Below, piece by piece: positions 28,100-36,073 of a DNA stretch of 64,000 nt (position 1 is its first letter; each line of letters starts with the position of its first letter). A program made the position numbers and the translations under genes. Source of the DNA: JAHRAW01 sp963693025 (GTDB lineage Bacteria; Pseudomonadota; Gammaproteobacteria; Arenicellales; Poriferihabitantaceae); assembly GCA_963693025.1 (NCBI GenBank), contig OY843749.1, positions 1,612,001-1,676,000 of the forward strand, written 5' to 3'. The notes beneath the pieces were generated by a model. It worked only from the letters and a program-made list of their open reading frames with translations, was not told the DNA's origin and ran no database searches.

Positions 28100-28299
28100 C
28101 GTCATTCTCGAATGATAGAAAAATAAGGAGCGATAGCGACTATATTTTTCATCACCTTCGGGAATCTCCCTAAGGCTAGCGTGGACTTTGGCGAAGCCTG
28201 TGCCAATCTTAGGGAGATTCCCGAGGACGCAAGTGTCCGTAAGCCGCCGCTTAAAAGAAGAAGCGCGGCGGCAACGGACACTAACGCTCGAGAATGACG
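28100..28299 (+). repeat. 200-bp palindromic element, copy 3
   Basis: A 200-bp tandem neighbour of copy 2 in the same orientation, 47 bases apart, with a solo left end (28062-28094) between them. It differs from copy 2 mainly in the stretch between the two arms of the first internal palindrome (gctagcgtggactttggcga). Confidence 0.92.
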
Positions 28300-28363
28300 G
28301 CTGAGAGGACAGATTTTCGTGCAACGCAAAGAGTCAGCAGTCAATTCATGCACGCCGGTTGAA

Positions 28364-29275
28364 TTAACCACATTCGGAAACAACCCACTCGCTAAACAGC
28401 CGACAGTCACTCCTAACTTGCGAGTCTTCCGATTGCGCCAGGTAGTAGCCGCATCCGGTGGTGATTTTTTCCGCAAAGGGCGCGACCAAGTTTCCTTTTT
28501 TGAGCGCGTCGCCCGCCAGCACGTTGCTTGCCAGCGTGAAGCCGTTGCCGAGTTCGGCGGCGGTTAGCGCCAGGTGGGCGTGGTTGTAGTGTGCTCCGTT
28601 TTTTGTGTTCAGGTTGCTTGCGTCGATTCGCGCGCCGCCGGCGGCGGTCATCCAGTCTCGCCACGAAACGCCCACGTTGTCGTCATGAATCAGCGTGAAA
28701 TTTGACAAATCCGCCACGCTGATTGAGTCGATGCCTTGCATCAACTTGGGACTGCACACCGGGAAAATTTCTTCCCGAAACAATAACCGCATATCGTTTT
28801 TCTTGGAAACCGCGCTGCGTTCTTTTTCGGTGATGAACAATATGCCCAAGTCGGCTTCCGATGAGCGCAGGCTGTCGCGGAAATCGTGCGTGACGATGTT
28901 GACGGCGCTGTCCGTGTGCAACGACTCAAACTCCGACAAACGCGGGATGAGCCAGCGCGATGCAAACGAGTCGGTGGTTTGTATGGTGAGGGTCTTTTTG
29001 GTTTTACTTCGGTTTTCATTGCCGGAAAACTTTTCCAGCCGGTCGAGCAACGCGCCCAGTTCTAGCATATAACGCCTGCCGAAATCGGTCAGTTCAACCG
29101 CGCGCGTACTGCGCTCGAACAACTTAATCCCCAGCCAGTCTTCAAGCAGGCGCACTTGATGGCTGATTGCCGAAGGCGTCACGCACAACTCATCCCCGGC
29201 TTTCTTGAAACTGAGATGGCGCGCGGCGGACTCGAAAGCCACGACCGCATTCAGCGGCGGGAGTTTTCTTTTCAT
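28364..29275 (-). CDS. LysR-family regulator (GcvA-like)
   Basis: A 303-residue regulator with N-terminal helix-turn-helix (FKKAGDELCVTPSAISHQVR, residues 27-46) and a periplasmic-binding-like effector domain. The opening LPPLNAVVAFESAARHLSF is typical of the GcvA/AmpR subgroup. It diverges from the EamA transporter at 29397 across 121 bp, so it probably controls that gene and itself. Confidence 0.92.
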   Translation of the reverse strand: MKRKLPPLNAVVAFESAARHLSFKKAGDELCVTPSAISHQVRLLEDWLGIKLFERSTRAVELTDFGRRYMLELGALLDRLEKFSGNENRSKTKKTLTIQTTDSFASRWLIPRLSEFESLHTDSAVNIVTHDFRDSLRSSEADLGILFITEKERSAVSKKNDMRLLFREEIFPVCSPKLMQGIDSISVADLSNFTLIHDDNVGVSWRDWMTAAGGARIDASNLNTKNGAHYNHAHLALTAAELGNGFTLASNVLAGDALKKGNLVAPFAEKITTGCGYYLAQSEDSQVRSDCRLFSEWVVSECG

Positions 29276-29396
29276 CGTTTGTTCATCGTAAGCGCATTGC
29301 TGAAATTTACTCAGCGCATCGTTGAATTATCATCGTTTGCCGGGTTGCGCCGCGCCCGATAGCATCCGAACAATTTTCACACAAAACCGCGCGGCA

Positions 29397-30326
29397 ATGA
29401 ACGCAAACAAAAAAGACCATGTTTTTCTCGGCGTGTCCGTCATCGTGGCGACCGTGTTCACCATGGCATTTACCGATGCCATTATCAAATACGTGAGTTC
29501 GGATTTTCCGTTGTGGCAAATCTTCGTCGTGCGCTCGCTGGCGGCGATGCCGATTCTGCTCGCCATCGTCTTATGCGGTTCGCAACCAGCCGACATCCGC
29601 CCGCGCTCGGCGGCGTGGACGCTCACGCGCAGTCTGCTGCTGGTGTTCATGTATGTCGCCATCTATGCGGCGGCGCCTCTGTTGAGTTTGTCGGTCATCG
29701 CGGCGTCGCTTTACACGGGTCCGATTTTTGTCGCGTTGTTCTCGGCGTTCCTCATCAAAGAGCCGGTCGGCGCGCGCCGGTGGGCCGCCGTCGCGCTCGG
29801 CTTTGCCGGCGTGCTCGTCATCCTTCGCCCGGACACCGATGCCTTTTCATTTTATATGCTAATCCCGGTCATCGCCGGATTGTTTTACGCGCTGGCGGCA
29901 ATCATCACGCGCGCAAAATGCGCCGACGAAAGACCGCAGACGCTCGCCATCATGCTCAACCTCTCGCTTCTGGTCGTCGGATTGCTGGCAACCGGCGCGG
30001 TTGCGTTACTGCGCCCCCGGCTCGGCCACGGCGAGATTTACCCGTTTCTGTTGGGCGATTGGATTTTCATGGGCCCGCGCGAATGGGGCATCATCGCGGT
30101 CTTGGCGTTGCTCATCGTCATCATCGGCATCGGCCTGGCAAAAGCCTATCAATCCGCACCACCCGCCATCATCGCCACCTTCGATTACACCTACCTGCTG
30201 TTTGCCGCCTTTTGGGGTTTCGTGTTTTTCGCCGAACGACCCGACTTGCAAACCATTGCCGGGATGGTGCTGATTGCGTTGGCGGGGTTGTTTGTTGTTG
30301 GGGGTGTTGTTACTAACAGGAACTAA
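29397..30326 (+). CDS. EamA/DMT-family transporter
   Basis: A 309-residue ten-helix transporter with two EamA repeats. ATG 29397 (MNANKKDHVFLG) starts just before the first helix. It diverges from a LysR regulator, the common layout for an inducible exporter. It is not closely similar to the EamA protein in the atp operon. Confidence 0.88.
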   Translation: MNANKKDHVFLGVSVIVATVFTMAFTDAIIKYVSSDFPLWQIFVVRSLAAMPILLAIVLCGSQPADIRPRSAAWTLTRSLLLVFMYVAIYAAAPLLSLSVIAASLYTGPIFVALFSAFLIKEPVGARRWAAVALGFAGVLVILRPDTDAFSFYMLIPVIAGLFYALAAIITRAKCADERPQTLAIMLNLSLLVVGLLATGAVALLRPRLGHGEIYPFLLGDWIFMGPREWGIIAVLALLIVIIGIGLAKAYQSAPPAIIATFDYTYLLFAAFWGFVFFAERPDLQTIAGMVLIALAGLFVVGGVVTNRN

Positions 30327-30379
30327 ACAACAACCACTTCGTTATTCTGGAACGGTAGAAAAATAAGGATCCCCAACTT

Positions 30380-30579
30380 CGTCATTCTCGAATGATAGAA
30401 AAATAAGGAGCGCCAGCGACTATATTTTTCATCACCTTCGGGAATCTCCCTAAGGCTAGCGTGGACTTCACCGAAGACCGTGCCAGTCTTAGGGAGATTC
30501 CCGAGGACGCAAGTGTCCGTAAGCCGCCGCTTAAAAGAAAAGGCGCGGCGGCAACGGACACTAACGCTCGAGAATGACG
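30380..30579 (+). repeat. 200-bp palindromic element, copy 4
   Basis: A 200-bp complete copy 53 bases after the EamA stop, preceded by a solo left end at 30340-30370. Both terminal and internal inverted repeats are intact. Confidence 0.92.
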
Positions 30580-30588
30580 AGTTGTTGC

Positions 30589-30852
30589 CGTCATTCTCGA
30601 ATGATAGAAAAATAAGGAGCGGCAGCGACTATATTTTTGTTTGTATCATCCCTGATACAAACCCTTCGGGCTACGCGAAAATCCGCTCCCGGCGGATTTT
30701 TCATCGCCTTCGGGAATCTCCTTAAGGCTAGCGTGGACTTTGGCGAAGACCGTGCCAATCTTAGGGAAATTCCCGAGGACGCAAGTGTCCGATAAGCCGC
30801 CGCTTAAAAGAAAAAGCGCGGCGGCAACGGACACTAACGCTCGAGAATGACG
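30589..30852 (+). repeat. 265-bp palindromic element (long form), copy 5
   Basis: A 264-bp copy with the same ends but an extra segment of about 65 bp carrying two further perfect hairpins: gtttgtatca-tccc-tgatacaaac and aaaatccgc-tcccg-gcggatttt. The same extra segment occurs in copy 7 at 61793. It lies nine bases from copy 4. The rest of the gap to 31040 (30853-31039) holds nothing I can identify. Confidence 0.9.
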
Positions 30853-31039
30853 GGGTTTTTATTGGAGCGCGACGGGTGAGGTGGGAGAACTACTTTGTGT
30901 TACTCAATGCGTATTCTGTTTTTTGCACTGTTGGCTATGTTTCTCCGACGCAAGCCGCCACCCTACCCCTCCTCCAAAATCAACCGCAACCGCGCGCTTG
31001 CCGGGTTTTGCCGCGCCGCTTGCTGCCGCCGCCGCCCGG

Positions 31040-32566
31040 CTATTCATCGCCCTGCGCCGATGCGAACTCCGCCGCCGATGCGCCCGACAGCCGCCCGAAC
31101 ACCGCGCCCGACATCAGCCCGGCGCCGCCCGGATAGTTGAAATAGAACAGCCCGCCGAGCAACTCGCCGGCGGCATACAACCCGGCGATTGGTTTGAGGT
31201 CGGTGTCGAGCACGCCGCCCGCGCGGTTGACGCGCAGCCCGCCGAAGGTGAAGGTGATTCCGCAGGTCACGGCATACGCCTCGAAGGGCGCTTCGTCGAG
31301 CGTGTTTGCCCAGTTGGATTTGGGGATGGCGAGCCCCTCGCCCTCGGCGCTGCGCCCGTCTTTGACATTCGGGTTGAACGGGATATGTTGTTTGACCGCG
31401 CGGTTGTAGTCGGCGATGGTCGCCAGCGCGTTGCCGGCGTCCACGCCGTCCAATTTTTTCACCAATGCTTCGAGCGTTGGCGCGCTCGCCTTGGTCACTT
31501 GCCGGATGCGGTATTCGTCTCGCAGCAGGTGGGCGACCTTGCGGTCGAAAATCTGCCACGCGAACTGCCCCGGCTGCTTGAGAATGACGCCGCCGTATTT
31601 TGCGTAGGTGTAGTTGCGCCAGTCCGCGCCCTCGTCCACGAAGCGCTCGCCGTCGGCGTTGAGCATGATGGCGAACGGGTAGGAGTGTTTCTGGAATCCG
31701 TCGCCGACCGCGAGGTCGCCGAACTCCGGCGCGTTGCGGTCCCAGCCGACCGCGTGGCAGCCCGACCAGTGCCCGTAGGCGGCGGCGCCGATGTCGAGCG
31801 CCATTTGGATGCCGTCGCCGGTGTTGAATTGGGAGCCCCTGACGCGCGCCAAATCCCAGCCGGGTCCGAGGTAGCGCGCGCGCCATTCGGGGTTCGCCTC
31901 AAAGCCGCCGGCGGCGAGCACCACGCTCTTGGAATGCACCTCGCGCGTCTCGCCGGCGATTTTGACGCGCACGCCCGACACCGCCCCCGCCGCCTCGTCG
32001 CTCAGCAACGCGGTCGCCCTCGCGCCGTAACAAATACGCACGCCCTTTTTAACGCACGCATCGGTCAGGCTATCCACCAGTCCCGGACCGCCGCCGACCG
32101 CCTCCACGGTCAGCCCGCCCCAGAAGGTGAAACGGCCATCCACCTTGAACGCCTGCCGCCCCCAAATCGGCTGGAAGCGCACGCCGTTGGCTTTCATCCA
32201 CAACATCGTCCGCCGACTTCGCTTCACCAGTATTTCCACGAGTTCGGGGTCGCAGCGATACTCGGTGACGCGCCCCATGTCGTCGAAAAACTGCGCCTCG
32301 GTATAAGCGCCGAAATCGGTTCGGCTGACTTCCGCGTCGCTCAAATCGGGCATCAACGCGCGCAGGTCATCGACGCCGTCATAGACGCAACGCAACGCGC
32401 CGGCGGTGAAACGGCTGTTGCCGCCGGATTCGGCTTCGGGCGCGCGCTCCAACACCACCACGCCGGCGCCGTTTTCAGCGGCGGAGAGCGCCGCGCACAA
32501 AGCGGCGTTGCCGGCGCCGACGACGATGATGTCGGTTTGTGCGGGAATGGGGTTTGGGTTGTTCAA
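31040..32566 (-). CDS. tcuA: FAD-dependent tricarballylate dehydrogenase-like protein
   Basis: A 508-residue flavoprotein of the fumarate reductase/succinate dehydrogenase flavoprotein family. The dinucleotide-binding motif VVGAGNAALCAALSAAE is at the N-terminus, and the C-terminal GGLFYFNYPGGAGLMSGAVFGR matches TcuA-type proteins, which oxidise tricarballylate to cis-aconitate. The usual partners (TcuB, TcuC) are not adjacent; a tricarboxylate transporter lies 20 kb away. The exact substrate is therefore uncertain. Confidence 0.8.
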   Translation of the reverse strand: MNNPNPIPAQTDIIVVGAGNAALCAALSAAENGAGVVVLERAPEAESGGNSRFTAGALRCVYDGVDDLRALMPDLSDAEVSRTDFGAYTEAQFFDDMGRVTEYRCDPELVEILVKRSRRTMLWMKANGVRFQPIWGRQAFKVDGRFTFWGGLTVEAVGGGPGLVDSLTDACVKKGVRICYGARATALLSDEAAGAVSGVRVKIAGETREVHSKSVVLAAGGFEANPEWRARYLGPGWDLARVRGSQFNTGDGIQMALDIGAAAYGHWSGCHAVGWDRNAPEFGDLAVGDGFQKHSYPFAIMLNADGERFVDEGADWRNYTYAKYGGVILKQPGQFAWQIFDRKVAHLLRDEYRIRQVTKASAPTLEALVKKLDGVDAGNALATIADYNRAVKQHIPFNPNVKDGRSAEGEGLAIPKSNWANTLDEAPFEAYAVTCGITFTFGGLRVNRAGGVLDTDLKPIAGLYAAGELLGGLFYFNYPGGAGLMSGAVFGRLSGASAAEFASAQGDE

Positions 32567-32631
32567 TGGTGGCGGTGGGAGTGGCGGGGTTTAGGGGGGG
32601 TGCGGTTAGCGGGTGGTGCTTGAAAAAAGCG

Positions 32632-33681
32632 TCATTCCACGGGCTGTTGTAACCAGTCTAGAAAATCCTCCAAATCCACATCCCTCCCGTGGTCATACTC
32701 ATAAACACTCACATCGCCATCCGCATCCCGCTCTTCCCACTGCCCATGCCGCTTGCCGTCCACATAAGGACCAATCTCTACACCGCCATCCGCATACCGC
32801 TCTTCCCACTGCCCATGCCGCTTGCCGTCCACATACGGACCAGTGAATAAAGCGCCATTCGCCCCCCGCCATTCCCACTGCCCATGCTGCTTGCCGTCCA
32901 CATAAGGGCCAATCTGCACTTCGCCACTCGCCAACCGAAATTCCCACTGCCCATTCGCCTTGCCATCCACATAAGGACCAATTTTCACAGTGCCATCCGC
33001 ATACCGCTCTTCCCACTGCCCATGCCGCTTGCCGTCCACATAAGGACCAATCTCCACTTTGCCATTCGGCCACCGATGTTCCCACTGCCCATTCCACTCG
33101 CCGTCGACATATGCGCCTATGTGTGTACCTTCGCCGCCGTCATTTCGCCAAACCACTTCGCCATGCCCGTCTGGCTTACCCATCTTGCATTGCCCTGACC
33201 AAGTATACGATGACTGGGGAGTCCCCCACACATAGCAGTTGTTGTGATTGGCTGCTTTCAACCAACACCCGGCATCGCCTTCCGATGTCGGCGTTTCACA
33301 CTTCGGCGTCAACTTCGCCACCGCCTCGGCGGTCGCCGCCAGTTTCGCTTTGGCGTCGGTGACAAAACTTTGCAGCGTGGCAAAAATCGCCACAAAACCT
33401 TGCATTTCTTCTTTCGTCAGCGTCTCTTTTAGCGAGGCGATGATGCGCTCTATGTCGGCGAGTTTTGCTTCGTCTATGTCCTCTTTCAAGTCCTTCAGAC
33501 GTTTAATGAGGGCGTAAAGTTGCAGGGCTTGACCGACCAATTTGAACGCTTTTTCGCCCATGCTTTCGGGTCGCTTATACTCACTCTCGGTTTGTTCCGC
33601 CTGCTCGTCATCGGCGGCGGTGGCGACTAGCGGGGCGATTAGAATGGCGGCGGCAAGCCACAAAGAAAACACGAATTTCAT
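32632..33681 (-). CDS. Secreted MORN-repeat protein
   Basis: A 349-residue protein. Signal peptide (MKFVFSLWLAAAILIAPLVATA) is followed by a helical region (to about residue 150), then about eight 23-residue MORN-type repeats with the core IGPYVDGKRHGQWEERYADG. The repeats are nearly identical in DNA (69-bp period). ATG 33681 has ggaggg upstream; an upstream frame extension to 33966 would read through the structured leader and is rejected. MORN repeats commonly bind lipids or act as scaffolds. A promoter and candidate structured RNA lie upstream. Confidence 0.85.
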   Translation of the reverse strand: MKFVFSLWLAAAILIAPLVATAADDEQAEQTESEYKRPESMGEKAFKLVGQALQLYALIKRLKDLKEDIDEAKLADIERIIASLKETLTKEEMQGFVAIFATLQSFVTDAKAKLAATAEAVAKLTPKCETPTSEGDAGCWLKAANHNNCYVWGTPQSSYTWSGQCKMGKPDGHGEVVWRNDGGEGTHIGAYVDGEWNGQWEHRWPNGKVEIGPYVDGKRHGQWEERYADGTVKIGPYVDGKANGQWEFRLASGEVQIGPYVDGKQHGQWEWRGANGALFTGPYVDGKRHGQWEERYADGGVEIGPYVDGKRHGQWEERDADGDVSVYEYDHGRDVDLEDFLDWLQQPVE

Positions 33682-33718
33682 CAGTCCACCCTCCGTTGGG
33701 CGTGATTTGTTGACAAAT

Positions 33719-33739
33719 CCCGACGCCATCGGCGCCGGG
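33719..33739 (-). promoter_or_regulatory. Hairpin in the leader of the MORN gene
   Basis: On the minus strand cccggcgcc-gat-ggcgtcggg forms nine pairs including one G-U. It lies between the structured RNA and the MORN gene ribosome-binding site. No U-run follows, so it may be an attenuator-like stem rather than a classic terminator. Confidence 0.4.
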
Positions 33740-33743
33740 TCGT

Positions 33744-33868
33744 TGCAACAATCAGAATAAACAGTGAAAGCCCTGCCTATTCGCAGGCGGGTAATTAGTC
33801 CGCCGAGTCTAAGGCTGTGGTATTTGGCAGGTAACCCGGCTAACAGCGGGTTTATTCCAATTGTTGCA
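33744..33868 (-). ncRNA. Candidate structured leader RNA or small RNA
   Basis: Arms 33850-33868 and 33744-33762 pair over 19 positions. On the plus strand positions 10 and 11 mismatch (c-a, a-c), but on the minus strand both become G-U pairs, so only the minus-strand RNA closes fully. Inside, AACCCG/CGGGUU (33855 to 33836) and CCUGC/GCAGG (33787 to 33772) form hairpins. CCUGCC at 33831-33826 could alternatively pair with GGCAGG at 33777-33772. The predicted transcription start of the adjacent promoter is at or next to 33868. I do not recognise it as a known riboswitch class. Confidence 0.5.
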
Positions 33869-33874
33869 GGCGCG

Positions 33875-33902
33875 ATTAAACGGATTTCCCCGCCGATGTC
33901 AA
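33875..33902 (-). promoter_or_regulatory. Sigma70 promoter for structured RNA and MORN gene
   Basis: On the minus strand TTGACA (33902-33897), a 16-base spacer and TTTAAT (33880-33875). The -35 is perfect and the -10 has one mismatch. Initiation about seven bases downstream falls at the first paired base of the structured RNA. Confidence 0.65.
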
Positions 33903-33988
33903 TCTTTTTTCGCCTGCCGCCGGCGTAAGGGTGGTTTGCCCCTGTTTCCCCGCCTTTCAAGCGCAAAACCGCAGAAACAAAGGGCTGG

Positions 33989-34114
33989 CGGCGGATTTCT
34001 TCCTGTAATGGCGCGCGGTTTAGTGTTGTTTGTGCGAGAAACAGTACTGTTCGGCGGATTTCTTCCTGTCATGACGGGGGGTTTAGTGTTGTTTGTGCAA
34101 GAAACAGTACTGTT
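33989..34114. repeat. Two 63-bp tandem repeats with AACAGTACTGTT palindrome
   Basis: Units 33989-34051 and 34052-34114 share ggcggatttcttcctgt and ggtttagtgttgtttgtgc. Each ends in the perfect 12-bp palindrome AACAGTACTGTT (34040-34051 and 34103-34114). They lead directly into the related motif array at 34187. Confidence 0.75.
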
Positions 34115-34186
34115 TGCGCTAAAAACTTCGCTAATAACGGGGTTGGGCGGAGGGCGGGGGGCGGTAACAACGATGTTTTTTGCGTA

Positions 34187-34303
34187 AACAACACTGTTGC
34201 TGCAAAGAACAACACTGTTTACGGAAGTTCAACAGGGAGAAATGCGGCTGATAACACTGTTGCCGCAAAAAACAACACTGTTTCTGCTAGAAACAACACT
34301 GTC
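34187..34303. repeat. Array of AACAACACTGTT motifs
   Basis: The 12-mer AACAACACTGTT is exact at 34187-34198, 34208-34219 and 34271-34282. One-base variants are at 34292-34303 (ending GTC), and TAACACTGTT is at 34252-34261. Spacing is irregular (21, 43, 20, 21), unlike CRISPR. Each is an imperfect AACA/TGTT dyad related to the palindromes in the preceding tandem repeats. Confidence 0.65.
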
Positions 34304-34332
34304 GGCGGCAGTAGCAACACTAAAAAGACGCT

Positions 34333-34365
34333 GGACTCCCGCTCAACAGACTGCGGGAGTGGCGG
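34333..34365. repeat. Dispersed 33-bp palindrome (second copy)
   Basis: Exact reverse complement of 3205-3237 after atpA: gactcccgc / gcgggag stem around ctcaacagact. Two identical copies 31 kb apart in one window indicate a genome-wide short repeat. Confidence 0.75.
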
Positions 34366-34432
34366 CGGGGGGCTGCGGGAATGGCGGTGATGGCGGCGGG
34401 AGTGGCGGCGGTGGCGCGTGGGTTATTTGCGA

Positions 34433-34457
34433 TTGTATACAAAAAAGTTGTATACAC
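34433..34457 (+). promoter_or_regulatory. Tandem TTGTATACA operator candidates before mttB-like gene
   Basis: TTGTATACAA (34433-34442, a perfect palindrome) and TTGTATACAC (34448-34457), 15 bases apart. These fit the TNGT-N-ACNA pattern bound by GntR regulators of the FadR group. They lie 39 bases ahead of the ATG at 34496. One GntR/FadR-type protein is encoded in this window at 56032, but any link is conjecture. Confidence 0.45.
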
Positions 34458-34495
34458 TATCCGCCCATTCCCACCGCGAGCAAGCGCGATTGCCG

Positions 34496-36073
34496 ATGCC
34501 GCGACCGTCCACTTCCCCGCGCCGGCGGCGGCGCAAAGACGCCGGGCAAACCGCGCCGGCGGTGGCGGCGCCGTTGTGGCGCGGGCTTGAGGGCGGGCGT
34601 TTTTGTCCGTTGCGCGAGCGCGAGTTACAGGCGGTGCACGACGCCGCGCTCGACCTGCTGGAAAACCTCGGGCTGAGTCAGGCGTCGGCGTCTATGATTG
34701 ACAAAGTGCGGCGGCGTGGCGGCGCGCTGAGCGACGACCAGCGGTTGTTGTTCCCCCGCGACTTGGTCTGCGAATCGATTGAAACCGCGCGGCGAAGCGT
34801 GCGCTTGCATGGCCGCCGACCGGGCAATGACATCGACCTCGGCGGGGCGCGCGTGCACACCAGTTCGGGCGGCGCGGCGCCCGGCATCCTCGACCTTGAA
34901 ACGCGGCGCTATCGGGCCTCAACCGCGCGCGATTTATACGACGCCGCGCGGCTGGTGGATGCGCTCGACCACATTCACCATTTCAGCCGCGCGCTGGTGG
35001 CGACCGACGCGCCCGACAATTTTTCGCTCGACATCAACACCGCCTACGCCTGTCTGGCGGGCACCGCCAAGCCGGTCAGCATGAGCGTGTCCGAGCCCGC
35101 GCATATCGCCGCGCTCGCCGACATTTGCCATCGCATCGCCGGCGGTGAAAAAAACTTTCGCAACGCGCCGTTTATGACCATCATGGTGTGCCACGTGGTG
35201 CCGCCGATGCGCTTCGCCACCGAGGCGTGCGACTCGCTCGAAGCCGCGATTCTCGCCGGCTTTCCGGTGCAAATCATTTCCGCCGGACAAGCCGGCGCAA
35301 CCAGCCCCGCAACCCTCGCCGGCTCGCTCACCCAGGCGGTCGCCGAGACCCTCGCGGGATTCGTCTTCGCCCGCCTGCTCGATGCGGACGCGCGGGCAAT
35401 TTTCGCCCCCAAGCCGCTGGTCGCCGACCTCCGAACCGGCTCGATGAGCGGCGGCGGCGGCGAGCAAGCCATCCTGATGGCGGCGGCGGCGCAGATGGGC
35501 GGGTTCTACGATTTGCCCACTTCATCCATCGCCGGCATCACCGACTCCAAGTTGCCGGACGCGCAACACGGCTATGAAAAAAATCTCGCGGTCAGCCTCG
35601 CCATCCACGCCGGCTCAAACCTGGTGACGCAGTCCTGCGGCATGCAAGCCAGTTTGCTCGGCGCATCGATGGAGAGTTATGTGGTTGACAACGACATGCT
35701 CGGCGCAATACTGCGCTCGGTTCGCGGTATGGAAGTCAACGCCGAGACGATTGCGGCGGATGTCATCGTGGAAGTTTGCCGCGGCGAAGGGCATTATCTC
35801 GGCCATCCGCAAACCTATGCGCGAATGAAGAGCGACTATGTTTACCCCGAAGTCGGCGACCGCCAACCGCCGGCGCAGTGGGAGGCGGACGGCGCGCGCG
35901 ATGTGCGGGAGCGAGCGCGCGAGCGTGCGCGGCATATCCTGAGCGCGCACTACCCGGACTATCTCGACGCCGAAACGGACGGCTACCTTCGCGGCAAGTA
36001 TCCGGTTATTTTGTCGCCGGAGCAGATGCGGGCACCGATGCCAACGCCTACGCCAACGCGGCGCGCGCCGTGA
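34496..36073 (+). CDS. MttB-family (trimethylamine methyltransferase) protein
   Basis: A 525-residue member of the MttB superfamily: an N-terminal LRERELQAVHDAALDLLENLG, then a TIM-barrel-type body with YACLAGTAKPVSMSVSEP and GYEKNLAVSLAIHAGSNLVTQSCGM. The frame has no internal amber codon, so it is a non-pyrrolysine member (the group that includes glycine betaine and related methyltransferases). ATG 34496 is preferred to the upstream frame at 34418, which would read through the operator-like sites. It overlaps the next gene (GTGA). No corrinoid protein is encoded nearby. Confidence 0.85.
   Translation: MPRPSTSPRRRRRKDAGQTAPAVAAPLWRGLEGGRFCPLRERELQAVHDAALDLLENLGLSQASASMIDKVRRRGGALSDDQRLLFPRDLVCESIETARRSVRLHGRRPGNDIDLGGARVHTSSGGAAPGILDLETRRYRASTARDLYDAARLVDALDHIHHFSRALVATDAPDNFSLDINTAYACLAGTAKPVSMSVSEPAHIAALADICHRIAGGEKNFRNAPFMTIMVCHVVPPMRFATEACDSLEAAILAGFPVQIISAGQAGATSPATLAGSLTQAVAETLAGFVFARLLDADARAIFAPKPLVADLRTGSMSGGGGEQAILMAAAAQMGGFYDLPTSSIAGITDSKLPDAQHGYEKNLAVSLAIHAGSNLVTQSCGMQASLLGASMESYVVDNDMLGAILRSVRGMEVNAETIAADVIVEVCRGEGHYLGHPQTYARMKSDYVYPEVGDRQPPAQWEADGARDVRERARERARHILSAHYPDYLDAETDGYLRGKYPVILSPEQMRAPMPTPTPTRRAP

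Larger units (their letters stand above)
33682..34495. other. 814-bp gene-free region between MORN and MttB genes
   Basis: Holds, from left: a GC-rich hairpin (33719-33739), a structured RNA candidate on the minus strand (33744-33868) with its promoter (33875-33902), two 63-bp tandem repeats (33989-34114), an array of AACAACACTGTT motifs (34187-34303), a dispersed 33-bp palindrome (34333-34365) and two TTGTATACA sites (34433-34457). I see no credible coding sequence. Confidence 0.7.

Noticed and set aside
27855..28324. Hydrophobic frames such as SRALVSVAAALFLLSGGLRT in the repeats
   Set aside because: They recur in every copy of the 200-bp element, start at arbitrary codons and follow from the inverted repeats; no independent coding evidence.
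30881..32623. 580-residue plus-strand frame opposite the tricarballylate dehydrogenase-like gene
   Set aside because: Antisense shadow of a well-conserved GC-rich gene; no recognisable domain.
33744..33868. Retron-type msr/msd RNA or integron attC site
   Set aside because: No reverse transcriptase gene is adjacent, and the arms lack the attC core consensus.
34187..34303. CRISPR-like array
   Set aside because: Repeats are 12 bp with irregular 8-31 bp gaps and vary in sequence; no cas genes are present.
34496..36073. Pyrrolysine-containing MttB
   Set aside because: The frame is continuous with no in-frame amber codon and no pyl genes are nearby, so it is a non-pyrrolysine family member.
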